Shown in pieces: positions 50,717 through 62,132 of a DNA stretch of 64,000 nt (position 1 is the stretch's first letter; each line of letters begins with the position of its first letter). The translations under genes were made by a program, and so were the position numbers. The stretch is from Serratia marcescens (GTDB taxonomy: Bacteria > Pseudomonadota > Gammaproteobacteria > Enterobacterales > Enterobacteriaceae): the NCBI RefSeq assembly GCF_029846115.1, contig NZ_JARVZZ010000001.1, positions 3,782,001 through 3,846,000 of the forward strand, written 5' to 3'. The notes beneath the pieces are model-generated. The model saw only the letters and a list, made by a program, of their open reading frames with translations. It searched no databases and had not been told where the DNA came from.

Positions 50717-51598
50717 ATGCTCCACCAACACAATCCCGCAGCGAGCGGTGATGAGCTCGATCTCGACGGCCACGGCCTGACGCAGCTCGACGAGTCGCCG
50801 TTAGCCGGCCATGCGCTGCGCAAGATTAGCCTGTACAACAATCAGCTGACGGTCTTCCCCGCCTCGATCTTCCGGCACCGAAATCTGCGGGTGCTGAATA
50901 TCTCCTGCAATCAGCTCGGCCACCTGCCGCCGGAGATTGGCCAGTTGCAACAGCTCGAGATGTTCGACTTTGGCCACAATCGCGCAAGCGAACTCCCCGA
51001 AGAACTGGGGCAGCTGCATCGGCTGAAATACCTCTATCTGAGCGATAACGGCTTTAGCGAGCTGCCGCGCTCGCTGGCGCAGCTGCAGCAGTTGGTTTAC
51101 CTCAACGCGACCGACAACCATTTAACCGTTTTGCCACAGGCAATACCGGGGCTTGCGGCATTGCAGGAGCTGCGTTTATACAACAACCGCATCAGCAGCC
51201 TGCCCATCGAAATCGGGCAACTGCGCGCGCTACGCGAACTGCATATCATGAAAAATGCCCTGACCTCGCTGCCGGCGGAAATGGCTCAGCTCGGTGAGCT
51301 GGAGATACTCGACGCGGCTAACAATGCCATCGCCGAGCTGCCGCAGACCTTCTGTCGGTTGCCGCGGTTGAGCGAGCTGAACCTGCGTTTCAATCAGCTA
51401 ACGCGCCTGCCAGAAAATATCGGTGAGCTGACGACGCTGAGAAGTCTGGATCTGCGCGCCAACCTCCTGAGCGACCTGCCGGAAAGCCTCGGCGAACTGA
51501 GCCGCCTGCGCAAGCTGGACCTGCGCTGGAATGATTTCACCCGCACGCCTAAAGTCGTCGACATCCTGCGGGCTCGCGGCTGTATGGTGCACATCTGA
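50717..51598 (+). CDS. Leucine-rich repeat protein
   Basis: A 293-residue protein made almost entirely of about eleven 23-residue leucine-rich repeats (pattern L..L.L..N.L..LP..I..L), from about residue 20 to 280. No signal peptide, no E3 ligase (IpaH/NEL) or kinase domain seen, so it is probably a cytoplasmic scaffold. E. coli has no gene here. Function unknown. Confidence 0.9.
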   Translation: MLHQHNPAASGDELDLDGHGLTQLDESPLAGHALRKISLYNNQLTVFPASIFRHRNLRVLNISCNQLGHLPPEIGQLQQLEMFDFGHNRASELPEELGQLHRLKYLYLSDNGFSELPRSLAQLQQLVYLNATDNHLTVLPQAIPGLAALQELRLYNNRISSLPIEIGQLRALRELHIMKNALTSLPAEMAQLGELEILDAANNAIAELPQTFCRLPRLSELNLRFNQLTRLPENIGELTTLRSLDLRANLLSDLPESLGELSRLRKLDLRWNDFTRTPKVVDILRARGCMVHI

Positions 51599-51647
51599 AG
51601 AGACGCCGGCCGGGTTGTGGCCCAGCCGGCGTTAGCGTTAGACAGGA

Positions 51648-52616
51648 TTAACGATACAGATCGTCGCGCGAGTAAGGTTCAATCTCCCCCTCTTTACGCG
51701 TCTTCAGCAGTTTGAGGATCCAGGTGTACTGTTCCGGGTTCGGGCCCACCAGATTTTCCACCTCTTCGTTCATGCGGCGGGCAATGCGCGGATCGTCGGC
51801 TTCGGCCAGATCGTCCATCGGCTCGCGAATATAAATATCCAGCATGCTGGTTTTGCCGTCGTACACCGGGAACAAAGGCACGATCGCCGCACGACACACC
51901 TTCATCAACCGACCTACCGCCGGCAGCGTCGCCTTATAGGTCGCGAAGAAATCGACGAACTCGCTGTGCTCGGCGCCGTGATCCTGATCGGGCAGATAGT
52001 AGCCCCAATACCCCTGCCGCACCGAACTGATAAACGGTTTGATACCGTCGTTGCGCGCGTGCATGCGGCCGCCGAATTTACGACGTACGGCGTTCCACAG
52101 GTAGTCGATCAGCTGATTGCGCTGATTGTGGAACATCGCGGCCATCGGTTGGCCGCGCGCGGCCATCAACATCGCTGGCACATCGACAGCCCAGCCGTGA
52201 GGCACCAGGAAAATCACGTTGCGCCCTTCCGCCCGGATCTTGTCCAACACCTCTTCACCGTGCCAACGCACGCGCTTGAGCACTTTCTCGGGCTTGGTGC
52301 AGGCCAGTTCCGCCATCAGCACCATCGACTGCGGCGCGCAGGCGAACATCTGGTCGATGATGTGCTCGCGTTCGCTTTCCGGCAGCTCCGGCAGGCAATA
52401 CAGCAAATTGATGCGGGCACGACGTCGCGCGCCCTTCGCCAGCTTGCCGGCCAGTTTGCCGACCGCACCCAGCACCGGATCGCGCAGGCGCGCAGGCACC
52501 AGCGAAATGCCGGCCATCAGGCCGGTTCCCAACCACACGCCCCAGTAGCGCGGATATAAAAAGGCTTTTTGAAACTGCGGAATGAACTCTACGTTCGATT
52601 TCTTCTCGTTTTGCAT
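51648..52616 (-). CDS. lpxM: Lipid A myristoyltransferase LpxM (MsbB)
   Basis: A 322-residue inner-membrane acyltransferase that adds the last secondary acyl chain to Kdo2-lipid A. N-terminal hydrophobic segment (RYWGVWLGTGLMAGISLVPA), catalytic NVIFLVPHGWAVDVPAMLMA (H..D-type region) and YYLPDQDHGAEHSEFVDFFA. A second ATG two codons upstream is possible. Confidence 0.94.
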   Translation of the reverse strand: MQNEKKSNVEFIPQFQKAFLYPRYWGVWLGTGLMAGISLVPARLRDPVLGAVGKLAGKLAKGARRRARINLLYCLPELPESEREHIIDQMFACAPQSMVLMAELACTKPEKVLKRVRWHGEEVLDKIRAEGRNVIFLVPHGWAVDVPAMLMAARGQPMAAMFHNQRNQLIDYLWNAVRRKFGGRMHARNDGIKPFISSVRQGYWGYYLPDQDHGAEHSEFVDFFATYKATLPAVGRLMKVCRAAIVPLFPVYDGKTSMLDIYIREPMDDLAEADDPRIARRMNEEVENLVGPNPEQYTWILKLLKTRKEGEIEPYSRDDLYR

Positions 52617-52702
52617 GCACATGCTCTTCGCTTAGCGATTCGGCTAATCATAATTGCCATCACCGATTTTGCAATTAACAACCGCGAACCACCCAGATAA
52701 AA

Positions 52703-52729
52703 CAGCATCGGCCCGCAATCAGGCCGATG
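52703..52729 (-). terminator. Hairpin after mepM
   Basis: On the minus strand CATCGGCC-TGATTGCG-GGCCGATG followed by CTGTTTTA. It lies between mepM and lpxM. Confidence 0.55.
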
Positions 52730-52766
52730 AAATTAACGGCGCCGGAGCGCCGGAAAAAGGGGGACG

Positions 52767-54089
52767 TTAATCCAACTGCAGTTGAGGAACCACTTCCTTC
52801 ACCTGTGCCAGATAATCGCTGCGGTCTTTGCCGCCCAACCCTTCGGAACGCGGCAGCTTGGCCGTCAGCGGGTTCACCGCCTGTTGGCCGGTCCACAGTT
52901 CAAAGTGCAGGTGTGGCCCGGTGGAACGGCCGGTGTTGCCGGAGAGCGCAATGCGATCGCCGCGTTTCACCTTCTGGCCCGGTTTCACCAGCAGTTTTTT
53001 CAGGTGCATATAACGTGTGGTGTACTGGCGACCGTGGCGGATCGCCACATAGTTGCCCGCCGCGCCGCTGCGCTTGGCGATCACCACCTCACCGTCGCCG
53101 ACCGCCAGCACCGGCGTGCCGACAGGCATGGCGAAATCGACGCCCTTGTGCGGCGCCACGCGGCCGGTCACCGGGTTCACGCGGCGCGGGTTGAAGTTGG
53201 AGGAGATGCGGAACTGTTTCATGGTCGGGAAACGCATGAAGCCACGCGCCAGGCCAGAGCCCTGACGATCGTAGAATTTGCCGTCTTCGGCGCGGATCGC
53301 ATAGTAATCTTTGCCGCCGGTGCGCAGACGCACGCCCAGCAGCTGGCTTTGCGATTTCTTACCGTCGAAATGTTCGCGCGACATCAGTACGGAGAACTGG
53401 TCGCCTTTGCGCAGCTTGCGGAAATCGAGCTGCCACTGCAGCGCCTTGATCACCGCATTGATTTCGTTTCGGCTCAGCCCGGCGTCGCCGGCGCTGCTGA
53501 CGAAACTGCCGTTGACCCGGCCGCTGATCACGTTGTTGCGCCATTCACCCTGCTGTGCCTCTTTCGACTCTTTGAAGCTATTGCCGACGCGGTCATAGGT
53601 GCGGGTTTCGCGGCGAGAAACTTCCCAGGTCAACTGCTGCAGATCGCCCGCATCATTGACGGTCCACGACAGCTGTTGGCCGATCTTCAGATTACGCAGA
53701 TCGCGGTTTTGCGAAGCCAGCAAGGTGACATCCGACATATCAATGCCGTACTGCGTCAGAATGCTGCCGAGGGTGTCGCCGGTGGAAACCACATATTCAT
53801 GCACGCCATCGTCGCCGGCATCTTTCTGATCCAGCTCATCCTGCGGGATTTCGTCATCAGGGGTGGGTTGGTCGGCATCAATCGGCTCACTGGCTTCGGG
53901 GAGCAATGACCGCATCTGGCTGGATTCTAACTCGACGCTCTTGGCGATGGGATTGTGTTCTGGGTGGTAAACAAAAGGCCGCCAAACAGCGACGGCCAAT
54001 GTGACGACTGTCAGCGACCCCAGCATGACGCGGTGGGGCCGTGGCAGGTTGTTATACGCCAGAGCGATAGTTCGGACTATCTGCTGCAC
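52767..54089 (-). CDS. mepM: Murein DD-endopeptidase MepM
   Basis: A 440-residue protein: N-terminal membrane anchor (HRVMLGSLTVVTLAVAVW), LysM-like domain (YVVSTGDTLGSILTQYGIDM, about 98-117), and a C-terminal M23 metallopeptidase with HKGVDFAMPVGTPVLAVGDG and HLHFELW. Cleaves peptide cross-links to allow cell-wall growth. Divergent partner of the znu locus as in E. coli order mepM-znuA. Confidence 0.96.
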   Translation of the reverse strand: MQQIVRTIALAYNNLPRPHRVMLGSLTVVTLAVAVWRPFVYHPEHNPIAKSVELESSQMRSLLPEASEPIDADQPTPDDEIPQDELDQKDAGDDGVHEYVVSTGDTLGSILTQYGIDMSDVTLLASQNRDLRNLKIGQQLSWTVNDAGDLQQLTWEVSRRETRTYDRVGNSFKESKEAQQGEWRNNVISGRVNGSFVSSAGDAGLSRNEINAVIKALQWQLDFRKLRKGDQFSVLMSREHFDGKKSQSQLLGVRLRTGGKDYYAIRAEDGKFYDRQGSGLARGFMRFPTMKQFRISSNFNPRRVNPVTGRVAPHKGVDFAMPVGTPVLAVGDGEVVIAKRSGAAGNYVAIRHGRQYTTRYMHLKKLLVKPGQKVKRGDRIALSGNTGRSTGPHLHFELWTGQQAVNPLTAKLPRSEGLGGKDRSDYLAQVKEVVPQLQLD

Positions 54090-54110
54090 TCGATATTATC
54101 CTCATAAGCT

Positions 54111-55055
54111 TTACTTCAGGCAGCTCACGTACTGGTTTGACAGCTGAGTCAGGAATTTCCCATAGCTGTCCTTCCCCAGCGCGATGCCGATGCCCAGCGG
54201 GTCCAGCGTTCCGGAACGCACTTTGGTACCCTTGGCAACGGCATTGATTACGGCCGGCCTGAATTGTGGCTCAGCAAAAACGCATACCGCTTTCTGCTCA
54301 ACCAACTGTGTTCGAATTTGGTGTAGGCGCTGTGCTCCAGGCTGAATTTCGGGATTGACGGTGAAATGGCCCAGCGGACTCAAACCGTAGTGTTTCTCAA
54401 AGTAGCCGTAAGCATCATGAAAAACAAAATAACCCTTACCTTGCACAGGCGTAAGCATGTTACCAACATTTTTGTCAGTTTGCGTCAGCAGATTCTCGAA
54501 CTGGCGCAGGTTTGCGTCTAATTTGTCCTTATTTTGCGGCATAAGTTCCAACAATCTGTCGTGAATCGCGATCGCGGTCACTTTTGCTATCTCCGGCGAC
54601 AGCCAAACGTGCATATTGTACTCGCCGTGATGATGCCCATGATCGTCATCGGCATGGTTATGCGCTTCGCCTGCATGTTCATGATCGTCGTCATCTTCGC
54701 CTTTCATCAGCAACGGCTTCACCGCAGGCAGTTCGCTGATGGCCAGCTTGCGGGTTGCCGAGATCGGCACCAGCGCCTTGTTCAGGAACGCTTCCATGTC
54801 CGGCCCGACCCACAGCACCAGGTCCGCAGAGCGCAAACGCTGAATATCGGAAGGACGCAGCGCAAAATCGTGCGGCGAAGCGCCGTCCGGCAGCAACACC
54901 TCGGTCGGCGTCACGCCGTCGGCGATCGCCGATGCGATAAAGCCTAACGGACGAATCGAGGTCACCACCGCAGCGGAAGCGCTGCTCAGCGGGCCGGCCA
55001 TCAACAGTGCGCTGGCCAACAGCGTGCGCTGCAACCATTTATTTTTCGTTGCCAT
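54111..55055 (-). CDS. znuA: Zinc-binding periplasmic protein ZnuA
   Basis: A 314-residue protein with signal peptide ([19 protein letters not shown]) and cluster 9 zinc-binding fold: [20 protein letters not shown], a His/Asp-rich loop at about 115-145 ([20 protein letters not shown]), and [19 protein letters not shown]. The start at 55055 is preferred, as earlier ATGs lie almost at the transcription start and lack a ribosome site. Confidence 0.94.
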   Translation of the reverse strand: MATKNKWLQRTLLASALLMAGPLSSASAAVVTSIRPLGFIASAIADGVTPTEVLLPDGASPHDFALRPSDIQRLRSADLVLWVGPDMEAFLNKALVPISATRKLAISELPAVKPLLMKGEDDDDHEHAGEAHNHADDDHGHHHGEYNMHVWLSPEIAKVTAIAIHDRLLELMPQNKDKLDANLRQFENLLTQTDKNVGNMLTPVQGKGYFVFHDAYGYFEKHYGLSPLGHFTVNPEIQPGAQRLHQIRTQLVEQKAVCVFAEPQFRPAVINAVAKGTKVRSGTLDPLGIGIALGKDSYGKFLTQLSNQYVSCLK

Positions 55056-55087
55056 CATCAGTAATCCCATCGTTTTCATCAACAAGG

Positions 55088-55107
55088 CGTGATATTATAA
55101 CATTCGC
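55088..55107. promoter_or_regulatory. Zur operator in the znuA-znuC divergent promoter
   Basis: GTGATATTATAACATTCG fits the Zur consensus (core ATGTTATANTATAACAT) with few mismatches. It contains a TATAAT -10 box for znuA on the minus strand and TATAAC for znuCB on the plus strand, so one Zur dimer pair would shut both. Confidence 0.75.
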
Positions 55108-55133
55108 TTCGTTCTGCAACCTGTAATCTCGAG

Positions 55134-55892
55134 ATGTCTACACTGATAACGCTAAAAAATATCTCCGTCGCCTTCGGCAGCCGCAAGGTGCTGTCGAACA
55201 TTTCCCTCAGCCTGCAACCCGGCCGTATTCTCACGCTGCTGGGCCCGAACGGCGCGGGCAAGTCTACGCTGGTGCGCGTGGTGCTGGGATTGGTCAAACC
55301 GACTGCCGGCACGCTGGAGCGTGAGCCCGGTCTGCGCATTGGCTACGTGCCGCAAAAGCTGCACCTCGACGCCACCCTGCCGCTGACCGTCAACCGCTTT
55401 ATGCGTCTCAAGCCCGGCGTAAAGAAAGCCGACATTCTGCCGGCGCTCAAGCGCGTGCACGCCGCCCACCTGCTCGACCAGCCGATGCAAAAGCTCTCCG
55501 GGGGCGAAAACCAACGCGTGCTGCTGGCACGAGCGCTGCTGAACAAACCGCAGTTGCTGGTGCTGGACGAACCCACGCAGGGAGTGGACGTCAACGGCCA
55601 GCTGGCGCTGTACGATCTCATCGATCAGCTGCGTAAAGAGCTGGGCTGCGCCGTGCTGATGGTGTCGCACGATCTGCATCTGGTGATGGCGAAAACCGAC
55701 GAGGTCTTGTGCCTCAATCAGCACATCTGCTGCTCCGGGGCACCGGAGGTGGTATCGATGCATCCCGAATTTATCGCCATGTTCGGCAACCGCGGCGCAG
55801 AGCAACTGGCGGTGTATCGCCACCATCACAACCACCGCCACGACCTGCAGGGAAGAATTGTTTTGAAGAAAACCGGGAGCCGCGAAGCATGA
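55134..55892 (+). CDS. znuC: Zinc ABC transporter ATP-binding protein ZnuC
   Basis: A 252-residue ATPase: Walker [14 protein letters not shown], signature [14 protein letters not shown], Walker [13 protein letters not shown], and a His-rich C-terminus (HHHNHRHD) typical of ZnuC. Overlaps znuB by 4 bases. Confidence 0.97.
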   Translation: MSTLITLKNISVAFGSRKVLSNISLSLQPGRILTLLGPNGAGKSTLVRVVLGLVKPTAGTLEREPGLRIGYVPQKLHLDATLPLTVNRFMRLKPGVKKADILPALKRVHAAHLLDQPMQKLSGGENQRVLLARALLNKPQLLVLDEPTQGVDVNGQLALYDLIDQLRKELGCAVLMVSHDLHLVMAKTDEVLCLNQHICCSGAPEVVSMHPEFIAMFGNRGAEQLAVYRHHHNHRHDLQGRIVLKKTGSREA

Positions 55893-56674
55893 TTGAACTG
55901 TTACTTCCCGGCTGGCTGGCCGGCGTGTTGTTGGCTGGCGCCGCCGGGCCACTGGGTTCCTTCGTAGTCTGGCGCCGCATGTCCTACTTTGGCGATACCC
56001 TGGCGCATGCCTCGTTGCTCGGCGTCGCCTTTGGCCTGCTGCTGGACATCAATCCCTTCTATGCGGTGATCGCCATTACGCTGCTGCTGGCCCTGGCCCT
56101 GGTGTGGCTGGAACGCCGCCCGCAGCTTTCAGTGGATACCCTGCTCGGCATTCTGGCCCACAGCGCCCTGTCGCTGGGCCTGGTAGTGGTGGCGTTGATG
56201 TCTAACGTGCGGGTCGATCTGATGGCCTACCTGTTCGGCGATCTGCTGTCGGTCACGCTGAGCGATATCGTGATGATCGCCGGCGGCGTCGCCGTGGTGC
56301 TGCTGGTGCTGTGGTGGCAGTGGCGCGATCTGCTGTCGATGACCATCAGCCCGGAGCTGGCGCACGTCGACGGCGTTAACCTGGTGCGCGCACGCACCGT
56401 GTTGATGCTGGTTACCGCGTTGACCATCGGTCTGGCGATGAAATTCGTCGGCGCGCTGATCATCACCTCGCTGCTGATCATTCCGGCAGCCACCGCTCGC
56501 CGCTTCGCGCGCACGCCGGAACAAATGGCCGGCGTCGCAGTGCTGCTCGGCATGGTAGCCGTCACCGGCGGCCTGGCCTTCTCGGCGTTTTACGATACGC
56601 CGGCCGGCCCTTCGGTGGTGCTCTGCGCCGCCGTGCTGTTCGTGCTGAGCCTGTTCAAAAAACAGCAGGCTTAA
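55889..56674 (+). CDS. znuB: Zinc ABC transporter permease ZnuB
   Basis: A 261-residue permease with eight or so transmembrane segments ([40 protein letters not shown]). Same length as E. coli ZnuB. Imports zinc with ZnuA and ZnuC. Confidence 0.96.
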   Translation: MIELLLPGWLAGVLLAGAAGPLGSFVVWRRMSYFGDTLAHASLLGVAFGLLLDINPFYAVIAITLLLALALVWLERRPQLSVDTLLGILAHSALSLGLVVVALMSNVRVDLMAYLFGDLLSVTLSDIVMIAGGVAVVLLVLWWQWRDLLSMTISPELAHVDGVNLVRARTVLMLVTALTIGLAMKFVGALIITSLLIIPAATARRFARTPEQMAGVAVLLGMVAVTGGLAFSAFYDTPAGPSVVLCAAVLFVLSLFKKQQA

Positions 56675-56694
56675 TTAACGCCGGGATATGACAA

Positions 56695-56718
56695 GGGCCG
56701 CATATGCGGCCCTTTTTA
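56695..56718. terminator. Terminator between znuB and ruvB
   Basis: AGGGCCGCAT and ATGCGGCCCT form a palindromic stem followed on the plus strand by TTTTTA. Convergent genes share it. Confidence 0.8.
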
Positions 56719-56733
56719 TGGCGGATTGAAGCC

Positions 56734-57738
56734 TTACCCTTCTCGCTCGAGTCCGAAATGCCGGTAGGCATGCTGCGTCGCCAGACGGCCGCGCGGCGTT
56801 CGCTGGATAAAGCCCTGCTGGATCAGGAACGGCTCAATCACGTCTTCGATAGTCTCACGCTCTTCGCCGATCGCCGCCGCCAGGTTGTCCAGTCCGACCG
56901 GGCCGCCGGTAAACTTGTCGATAATCGCTAACAGCAGCTTGCGATCCATATAGTCGAAACCTTCGGCATCGACGTTGAGCATATCGAGCGCCTGCGCCGC
57001 CACCGAACCGCTGATCACGCCGTTGGCGCGCACCTCGGCAAAGTCGCGCACCCGGCGCAACAGGCGGTTAGCGATACGCGGCGTCCCCCGCGCGCGGCGG
57101 GCCACTTCATGGGCACCCTCGTCGGACAGCTCCAGCCCCAGACAGCCGGCACTGCGCGAGACGATGTGCTGCAGATCCGCCACCTGATAAAACTCCAGCC
57201 GCTGAACAATGCCGAAGCGATCGCGCAGCGGCGAGGTCAGCGAGCCGGCGCGGGTGGTAGCGCCCACCAAGGTAAACGGCGGCAGATCGAGCTTAATCGA
57301 ACGCGCCGCCGGCCCTTCGCCGATCATGATATCCAGCTGATAGTCTTCCATCGCCGGATACAGCACTTCTTCCACCACCGGTGACAAACGGTGGATTTCG
57401 TCAATGAACAACACGTCGTGCGGTTCAAGGTTGGTCAGCATCGCCGCCAAATCGCCCGCCTTCTCCAGCACCGGGCCGGAGGTGGTGCGCAGATTCACGC
57501 CCATTTCGTTGGCCACGATGTTGGCCAGGGTGGTTTTCCCCAGGCCCGGCGGGCCGAAGATCAGCAGATGGTCGAGCGCGTCGCCGCGCTGCTTGGCCGC
57601 CTGGATGAAGATCTCCATCTGCTCGCGTACGTGCGGCTGGCCAACGTATTCGGTCAACAGCTTGGGACGAATGGCGCGATCGAGGACTTCTTCCTCGTTG
57701 ATCGGTTCGGCGGAGATCAGACGATCGGCTTCAATCAT
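56734..57738 (-). CDS. ruvB: Holliday junction helicase motor RuvB
   Basis: A 334-residue AAA+ ATPase: Walker [15 protein letters not shown] (about 60-73), Walker [12 protein letters not shown], and the C-terminal winged helix ([17 protein letters not shown]). Drives branch migration with RuvA. 19 bases after ruvA. Confidence 0.98.
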   Translation of the reverse strand: MIEADRLISAEPINEEEVLDRAIRPKLLTEYVGQPHVREQMEIFIQAAKQRGDALDHLLIFGPPGLGKTTLANIVANEMGVNLRTTSGPVLEKAGDLAAMLTNLEPHDVLFIDEIHRLSPVVEEVLYPAMEDYQLDIMIGEGPAARSIKLDLPPFTLVGATTRAGSLTSPLRDRFGIVQRLEFYQVADLQHIVSRSAGCLGLELSDEGAHEVARRARGTPRIANRLLRRVRDFAEVRANGVISGSVAAQALDMLNVDAEGFDYMDRKLLLAIIDKFTGGPVGLDNLAAAIGEERETIEDVIEPFLIQQGFIQRTPRGRLATQHAYRHFGLEREG

Positions 57739-57757
57739 TATCTACCTCTTAGCGGCC

Positions 57758-58372
57758 TTACAAAGCAGCGCGCAGCGCGTCGCGGATCAGCGTCTCGCAG
57801 TCGGCGCCCGGTTTGGCAATTTTGCTGATCATGCGGCTGGCTTCCTGCGGCTTATAGCCCAACGCCACCAGCGCCGAAACAGCTTCGGCTTCGGCGTCCG
57901 CTTCAGGCGCTTTGGCGGCGGCGGACGGCAGACTGATCTCGCTGCTGCTGTTGAACAGGTCGCCGTTCAGCCCTTTGAAGCGGTCTTTCATCTCCACCAC
58001 CAGGCGCTCGGCAGTTTTCTTGCCTACGCCCGGCAGCTTGACCAGTGCAGTGATCTCTTCACGCTCCACCGCGCTGACGAACTGCTGCGCGGACATGCCG
58101 GACAGGATCGCCAGCGCCAGTTTTGGCCCGACGCCGTTGACCTTGATCAGCTCGCGGAACAGCGCACGCTCCTGCTTGTCGTTGAAACCGTACAGCAGCT
58201 GCGCGTCTTCACGCACCACGAAGTGGGTAAACACGATGGCCTCTTGCCCCAGTTCCGGCAGCTCGTAAAAGCAGGTCATCGGCATGTGTACCTCATAGCC
58301 CACGCCGTTCGCCTCCAGTAACACCAGCGGCGGCTGCTTTTCCAGAATATTTCCTCTGAGACGACCTATCAT
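57758..58372 (-). CDS. ruvA: Holliday junction DNA-binding protein RuvA
   Basis: A 204-residue protein: OB-fold ([20 protein letters not shown]), helix-hairpin-helix repeats ([19 protein letters not shown] [36 protein letters not shown]) and the C-terminal RuvB-binding domain. First gene of ruvAB. Confidence 0.98.
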   Translation of the reverse strand: MIGRLRGNILEKQPPLVLLEANGVGYEVHMPMTCFYELPELGQEAIVFTHFVVREDAQLLYGFNDKQERALFRELIKVNGVGPKLALAILSGMSAQQFVSAVEREEITALVKLPGVGKKTAERLVVEMKDRFKGLNGDLFNSSSEISLPSAAAKAPEADAEAEAVSALVALGYKPQEASRMISKIAKPGADCETLIRDALRAAL

Positions 58373-58438
58373 TTACCCTCCTGCAGAATGACCGGGCATG
58401 GCGCCCTGCCATGCCGTTGCTGGTAAAGCTTATAACAT

Positions 58439-58466
58439 AAAAAAGGCTGGATGAATATCCAGCCTG
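58439..58466 (-). terminator. ruvC terminator that contains a LexA box
   Basis: On the minus strand AGGCTGGAT-ATTC-ATCCAGCCT is followed by TTTTT. The same bases, CTGGATATTCATCCAG (58447-58462), match the CTGG-N8-CCAG SOS box known upstream of E. coli ruvAB. One element can therefore end ruvC transcripts and carry LexA for ruvAB. Confidence 0.75.
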
Positions 58467-58484
58467 AGCAATCATCGCTTTGCG

Positions 58485-59006
58485 TCAGCGCAAACGCCCG
58501 CGCGCCAGGTTCAGCCGCCCTTCGCTCATCCGCAGCACGTTCTGGCTGAGGTGGCAGTGGGTGATGGCGATGGCCAGGGCATCGGCGGCGTCCGCCTGCG
58601 GGTTGGCCGAGAGTTTGAGCAGCGAGCGCACCATGTGCTGTACCTGCGCCTTTTCGGCCGCGCCGGTGCCGACCACGGTCTGTTTGACCTGCCGCGCCGC
58701 ATACTCGAACACTTCCAGATTCTGATTCACCGCCGCCACGATCGCGACGCCGCGCGCCTGACCGAGCTTGAGCGCCGAATCCGGGTTCTTGGCCATAAAC
58801 ACCTGTTCGATGGCGAAGAAGTCGGGCTGAAACTGGGTGATGATCTCACTGACGCCGGCGTAAATCAGCTTCAGCCGCGTCGGCATGTCGTCCACCACCG
58901 TGCGGATGCAGCCGCTGGCGATATAGCTCAACTGACGCCCCTGCTGACGGATAAGGCCATAGCCGGTGACGCGTGAGCCGGGATCGATACCGAGTATGAT
59001 CGCCAT
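58485..59006 (-). CDS. ruvC: Holliday junction resolvase RuvC
   Basis: A 173-residue endonuclease (E. coli 173): catalytic Asp in [19 protein letters not shown], Glu in [20 protein letters not shown], and Asp pair in [13 protein letters not shown]. The ATG at 59006 is chosen by length and homology. Confidence 0.98.
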   Translation of the reverse strand: MAIILGIDPGSRVTGYGLIRQQGRQLSYIASGCIRTVVDDMPTRLKLIYAGVSEIITQFQPDFFAIEQVFMAKNPDSALKLGQARGVAIVAAVNQNLEVFEYAARQVKQTVVGTGAAEKAQVQHMVRSLLKLSANPQADAADALAIAITHCHLSQNVLRMSEGRLNLARGRLR

Positions 59007-59063
59007 ATCTACATCCACCTTGCATGCACGGCGCCGCCGAACGGCGGCGCCCGTTTTACCGGA

Positions 59064-59807
59064 TTACAGCGTCGCCGCCACTTCGTCGGAGATTTCACCG
59101 TTATGGTAAACTTCCTGCACGTCGTCGCAGTCTTCCAGCATATCGATCAGGCGCAACAGCTTAGGCGCGGTTTCCGCATCCATGTCAGCCTTGGTCGATG
59201 GGATCATCGATACTTCCGCCGCTTCGGCTTCGAAACCCGCCGCGGTCAGCGCGTCTTTCACCGCGCCCAGACTTTCCCAGGCGGTGAACACGTCGATGGC
59301 GCCATCGTCATAGGTCACGATGTCTTCCGCACCGGCTTCCAGCGCCGCTTCCATCACGGTGTCTTCATCCAGGCCCGGTGCGTAGGTGATCACGCCTTTC
59401 TTGGTGAACAGGTAAGCCACGGAACCGTCGGTGCCGAGGTTGCCGCCGCATTTGGTGAAGGCGTGGCGCACTTCCGCCACGGTGCGGTTGCGGTTGTCGC
59501 TCAGGCATTCGATCATGACGGCGGTGCCACCAGGGCCGTAACCTTCATAGATGATGGTTTCCATGTTGGTATCATCATCGCCGCCCACCCCGCGCGCGAT
59601 CGCACGGTTCATGGTGTCGCGCGTCATGTTGTTCGACAGCGCCTTGTCCATCGCCGCGCGCAGACGCGGGTTGGAATCCGGATCGCCGCCGCCCAGCTTG
59701 GCGGCCGTGACCAGCTCACGAATAATCTTGGTGAAAATTTTACCGCGCTTGGCGTCCTGCGCCGCTTTACGGTGCTTTGTGTTGGCCCACTTACTATGAC
59801 CTGCCAT
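59064..59807 (-). CDS. yebC: YebC/PmpR family transcription/translation factor
   Basis: A 247-residue protein starting [20 protein letters not shown], the family signature. YebC proteins bind DNA in some species and have recently been linked to translation of polyproline stretches. Between nudB and ruvC as in E. coli. Confidence 0.97.
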   Translation of the reverse strand: MAGHSKWANTKHRKAAQDAKRGKIFTKIIRELVTAAKLGGGDPDSNPRLRAAMDKALSNNMTRDTMNRAIARGVGGDDDTNMETIIYEGYGPGGTAVMIECLSDNRNRTVAEVRHAFTKCGGNLGTDGSVAYLFTKKGVITYAPGLDEDTVMEAALEAGAEDIVTYDDGAIDVFTAWESLGAVKDALTAAGFEAEAAEVSMIPSTKADMDAETAPKLLRLIDMLEDCDDVQEVYHNGEISDEVAATL

Positions 59808-59827
59808 AAAAAAATCTCCGAAAAAAA

Positions 59828-60277
59828 CTACTGGACTGAATTGATCACGAACTCTTCAATCGCCTGCTGATTGCTCCATGACTTGGTCAACTTCACGGCC
59901 TCGGCCGCCTCAAGCCATTGGTAAGCGTGATGCTCGGTAATCACCGGATCGCGCTCCTCGGGCAACGCCAGACAGAACCAGTGCTCTTTATTGCGCGTGG
60001 TTCCCGGCGCATAGCGATGTCGCAAATGGACAAAGAGTTCAAACTCCACGCAGCGCTGGCAATCGAACAACGGCAGGTGCTCTGCTTCGATATCGATACC
60101 GACTTCTTCCATGACTTCACGCTGCGCGGCATGCGGCGGCGACTCATCCTGTTCCAGGCTGCCGGTGACCGACTGCCAGAACTCGGTATCGTCGCGCCGC
60201 TGTAACATCAGCACCCGACCACTGGATTTCGCGTAAATCACTACCAGGATAGATTCAGGGCGCTTGTAACTCATCAC
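59828..60277 (-). CDS. nudB: Dihydroneopterin triphosphate diphosphatase NudB
   Basis: A 149-residue Nudix hydrolase; Nudix box [22 protein letters not shown] (first 20: [20 protein letters not shown]) at about 38-57. Acts in folate synthesis. Overlaps aspS by 4 bases. Confidence 0.96.
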   Translation of the reverse strand: MMSYKRPESILVVIYAKSSGRVLMLQRRDDTEFWQSVTGSLEQDESPPHAAQREVMEEVGIDIEAEHLPLFDCQRCVEFELFVHLRHRYAPGTTRNKEHWFCLALPEERDPVITEHHAYQWLEAAEAVKLTKSWSNQQAIEEFVINSVQ

Positions 60278-62058
60278 TCGCTCTCTTGTTCCGCACCGGC
60301 TTTCTTTACCACGCTGATCGCCAGCTCCTGCAGCGACGCCGGGTTGGCGAAGCTCGGTGCGTCGGTCATCAGACAGGCCGCCGCGGTGGTTTTCGGGAAG
60401 GCGATGACGTCGCGGATGTTGTCGGTGCCGGTCAGCAGCATCACCAGACGATCCAGGCCGAAAGCCAGGCCGGCGTGCGGCGGCGTACCGTACTTCAACG
60501 CGTCCAGCAGGAAGCCGAACTTCTCGCGCTGTTCGTGTTCGTTAATGCCCAGAATGCTGAATACCGTCTGCTGCATTTCGCTGCGGTGAATACGCACCGA
60601 ACCGCCGCCCACTTCGTAACCGTTGATCACCATGTCATAGGCATTGGCGATGGCGTTGACCGGCGCTGCCGCCAGCTCTTCCGGGCTCATGTCGCGCGGC
60701 GAGGTGAAAGGGTGGTGCATGGCCGCCAGGCCACCCTCTTCGTCTTCTTCGAACATCGGGAAGTCAACCACCCACAGCGGTGCCCAGCTGTCGAGTTGCG
60801 TCAGCGCCAGATCGCGCCCCAGCTTCAGACGCAGCGCGCCCATCGCATCGGTGACAATCTTGAAGCTGTCAGCGCCAAAGAACAGGATATCGCCGGTCTG
60901 CGCATCGGTGCGCGTCAGGATGCTTTCCAGCACGTCCGCGCTGAGGAATTTGGCGATCGGGCTCTGCACGCCTTCCATGCCGGCGGCACGGTCGTTGACC
61001 TTCAGCCACGCCAGGCCTTTGGCGCCGTAGATGTTGACGAAAGCGCCGTACTCGTCGATCTGCTTGCGGGTCAGCTGTGCGCCGCCCGGTACGCGGATCG
61101 CCGCCACGCGGCCTTTGGCGTCGTTGGCCGGGCCGGAGAACACCTTAAACTCGACGTCCTTGACCAGGTCAGCCACGTCCACCAGCTCCAGCGGGTTACG
61201 CAGGTCCGGCTTATCGGAGCCAAAGCGACGCATCGCTTCGGCGAAGGTCATGACCGGGAAATCGCCCAGATCCACGCCCTTCACGTCCAGCCACAGCTCG
61301 CGCGCCAGCTTCTCCATCACTTCACGTACCTGATCGGCGGTCATGAAAGAGGTTTCGACGTCGATCTGGGTGAATTCAGGCTGACGGTCCGCACGCAGGT
61401 CTTCGTCACGGAAGCATTTGACGATCTGGTAGTAACGATCGAAGCCGGACATCATCAGCAGCTGTTTGAACAGCTGCGGGGACTGCGGCAGCGCGTAGAA
61501 TTTGCCCTTGTGCACGCGGCTCGGCACCAGGTAATCGCGGGCACCTTCCGGCGTCGCCTTGGTCAGCATCGGCGTTTCGATATCGAGGAAGCCGTGGCTG
61601 TCCATAAAGCGGCGCACGAAGCTGGTGATTTTGGCGCGGGTCTTCAGACGCTCGGCCATTTCCGGGCGACGCAGATCCAGGTAGCGGTATTTCAGGCGCG
61701 CTTCTTCGCTGTTGACCTGGTTGGAGTCCAGCGGCAGCGGCTCGGAGCGGTTGATGATTTCCAGCGCGTGGGCGAATACTTCCACTTCGCCGGTGGCCAT
61801 ATCTTTATTGATCTGGCTGTCCGGACGCGCACGCACGGTGCCGACGATCTGGATGCAGAACTCATTGCGCAGGTCGTAGGCCTTGTCGAACGCCACTTTC
61901 TGGTCCGGATCGAAGAACACCTGCACGATGCCTTCGCGGTCGCGCATATCAATAAAGATCAGGCCGCCGAGATCGCGACGACGATTGACCCAACCACACA
62001 GAGTGACTTCCTGGCCCACGTGGGACAGATTCAACTGCCCGCAATATTCAGTACGCAT
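60274..62058 (-). CDS. aspS: Aspartyl-tRNA synthetase
   Basis: A 594-residue class II synthetase: OB-fold ([24 protein letters not shown] start), motif 2 [20 protein letters not shown], the bacterial GAD insert, and motif 3 [15 protein letters not shown]. First gene of the aspS-nudB-yebC-ruvC string. Confidence 0.98.
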   Translation of the reverse strand: MRTEYCGQLNLSHVGQEVTLCGWVNRRRDLGGLIFIDMRDREGIVQVFFDPDQKVAFDKAYDLRNEFCIQIVGTVRARPDSQINKDMATGEVEVFAHALEIINRSEPLPLDSNQVNSEEARLKYRYLDLRRPEMAERLKTRAKITSFVRRFMDSHGFLDIETPMLTKATPEGARDYLVPSRVHKGKFYALPQSPQLFKQLLMMSGFDRYYQIVKCFRDEDLRADRQPEFTQIDVETSFMTADQVREVMEKLARELWLDVKGVDLGDFPVMTFAEAMRRFGSDKPDLRNPLELVDVADLVKDVEFKVFSGPANDAKGRVAAIRVPGGAQLTRKQIDEYGAFVNIYGAKGLAWLKVNDRAAGMEGVQSPIAKFLSADVLESILTRTDAQTGDILFFGADSFKIVTDAMGALRLKLGRDLALTQLDSWAPLWVVDFPMFEEDEEGGLAAMHHPFTSPRDMSPEELAAAPVNAIANAYDMVINGYEVGGGSVRIHRSEMQQTVFSILGINEHEQREKFGFLLDALKYGTPPHAGLAFGLDRLVMLLTGTDNIRDVIAFPKTTAAACLMTDAPSFANPASLQELAISVVKKAGAEQESE

Positions 62059-62132
62059 ACGCTATCCTTTTACACAGCCGATGCCGCGCCGGGCTACTGT
62101 GCCCCTGTCGCGCGGCTGTTATCTGATAAATT

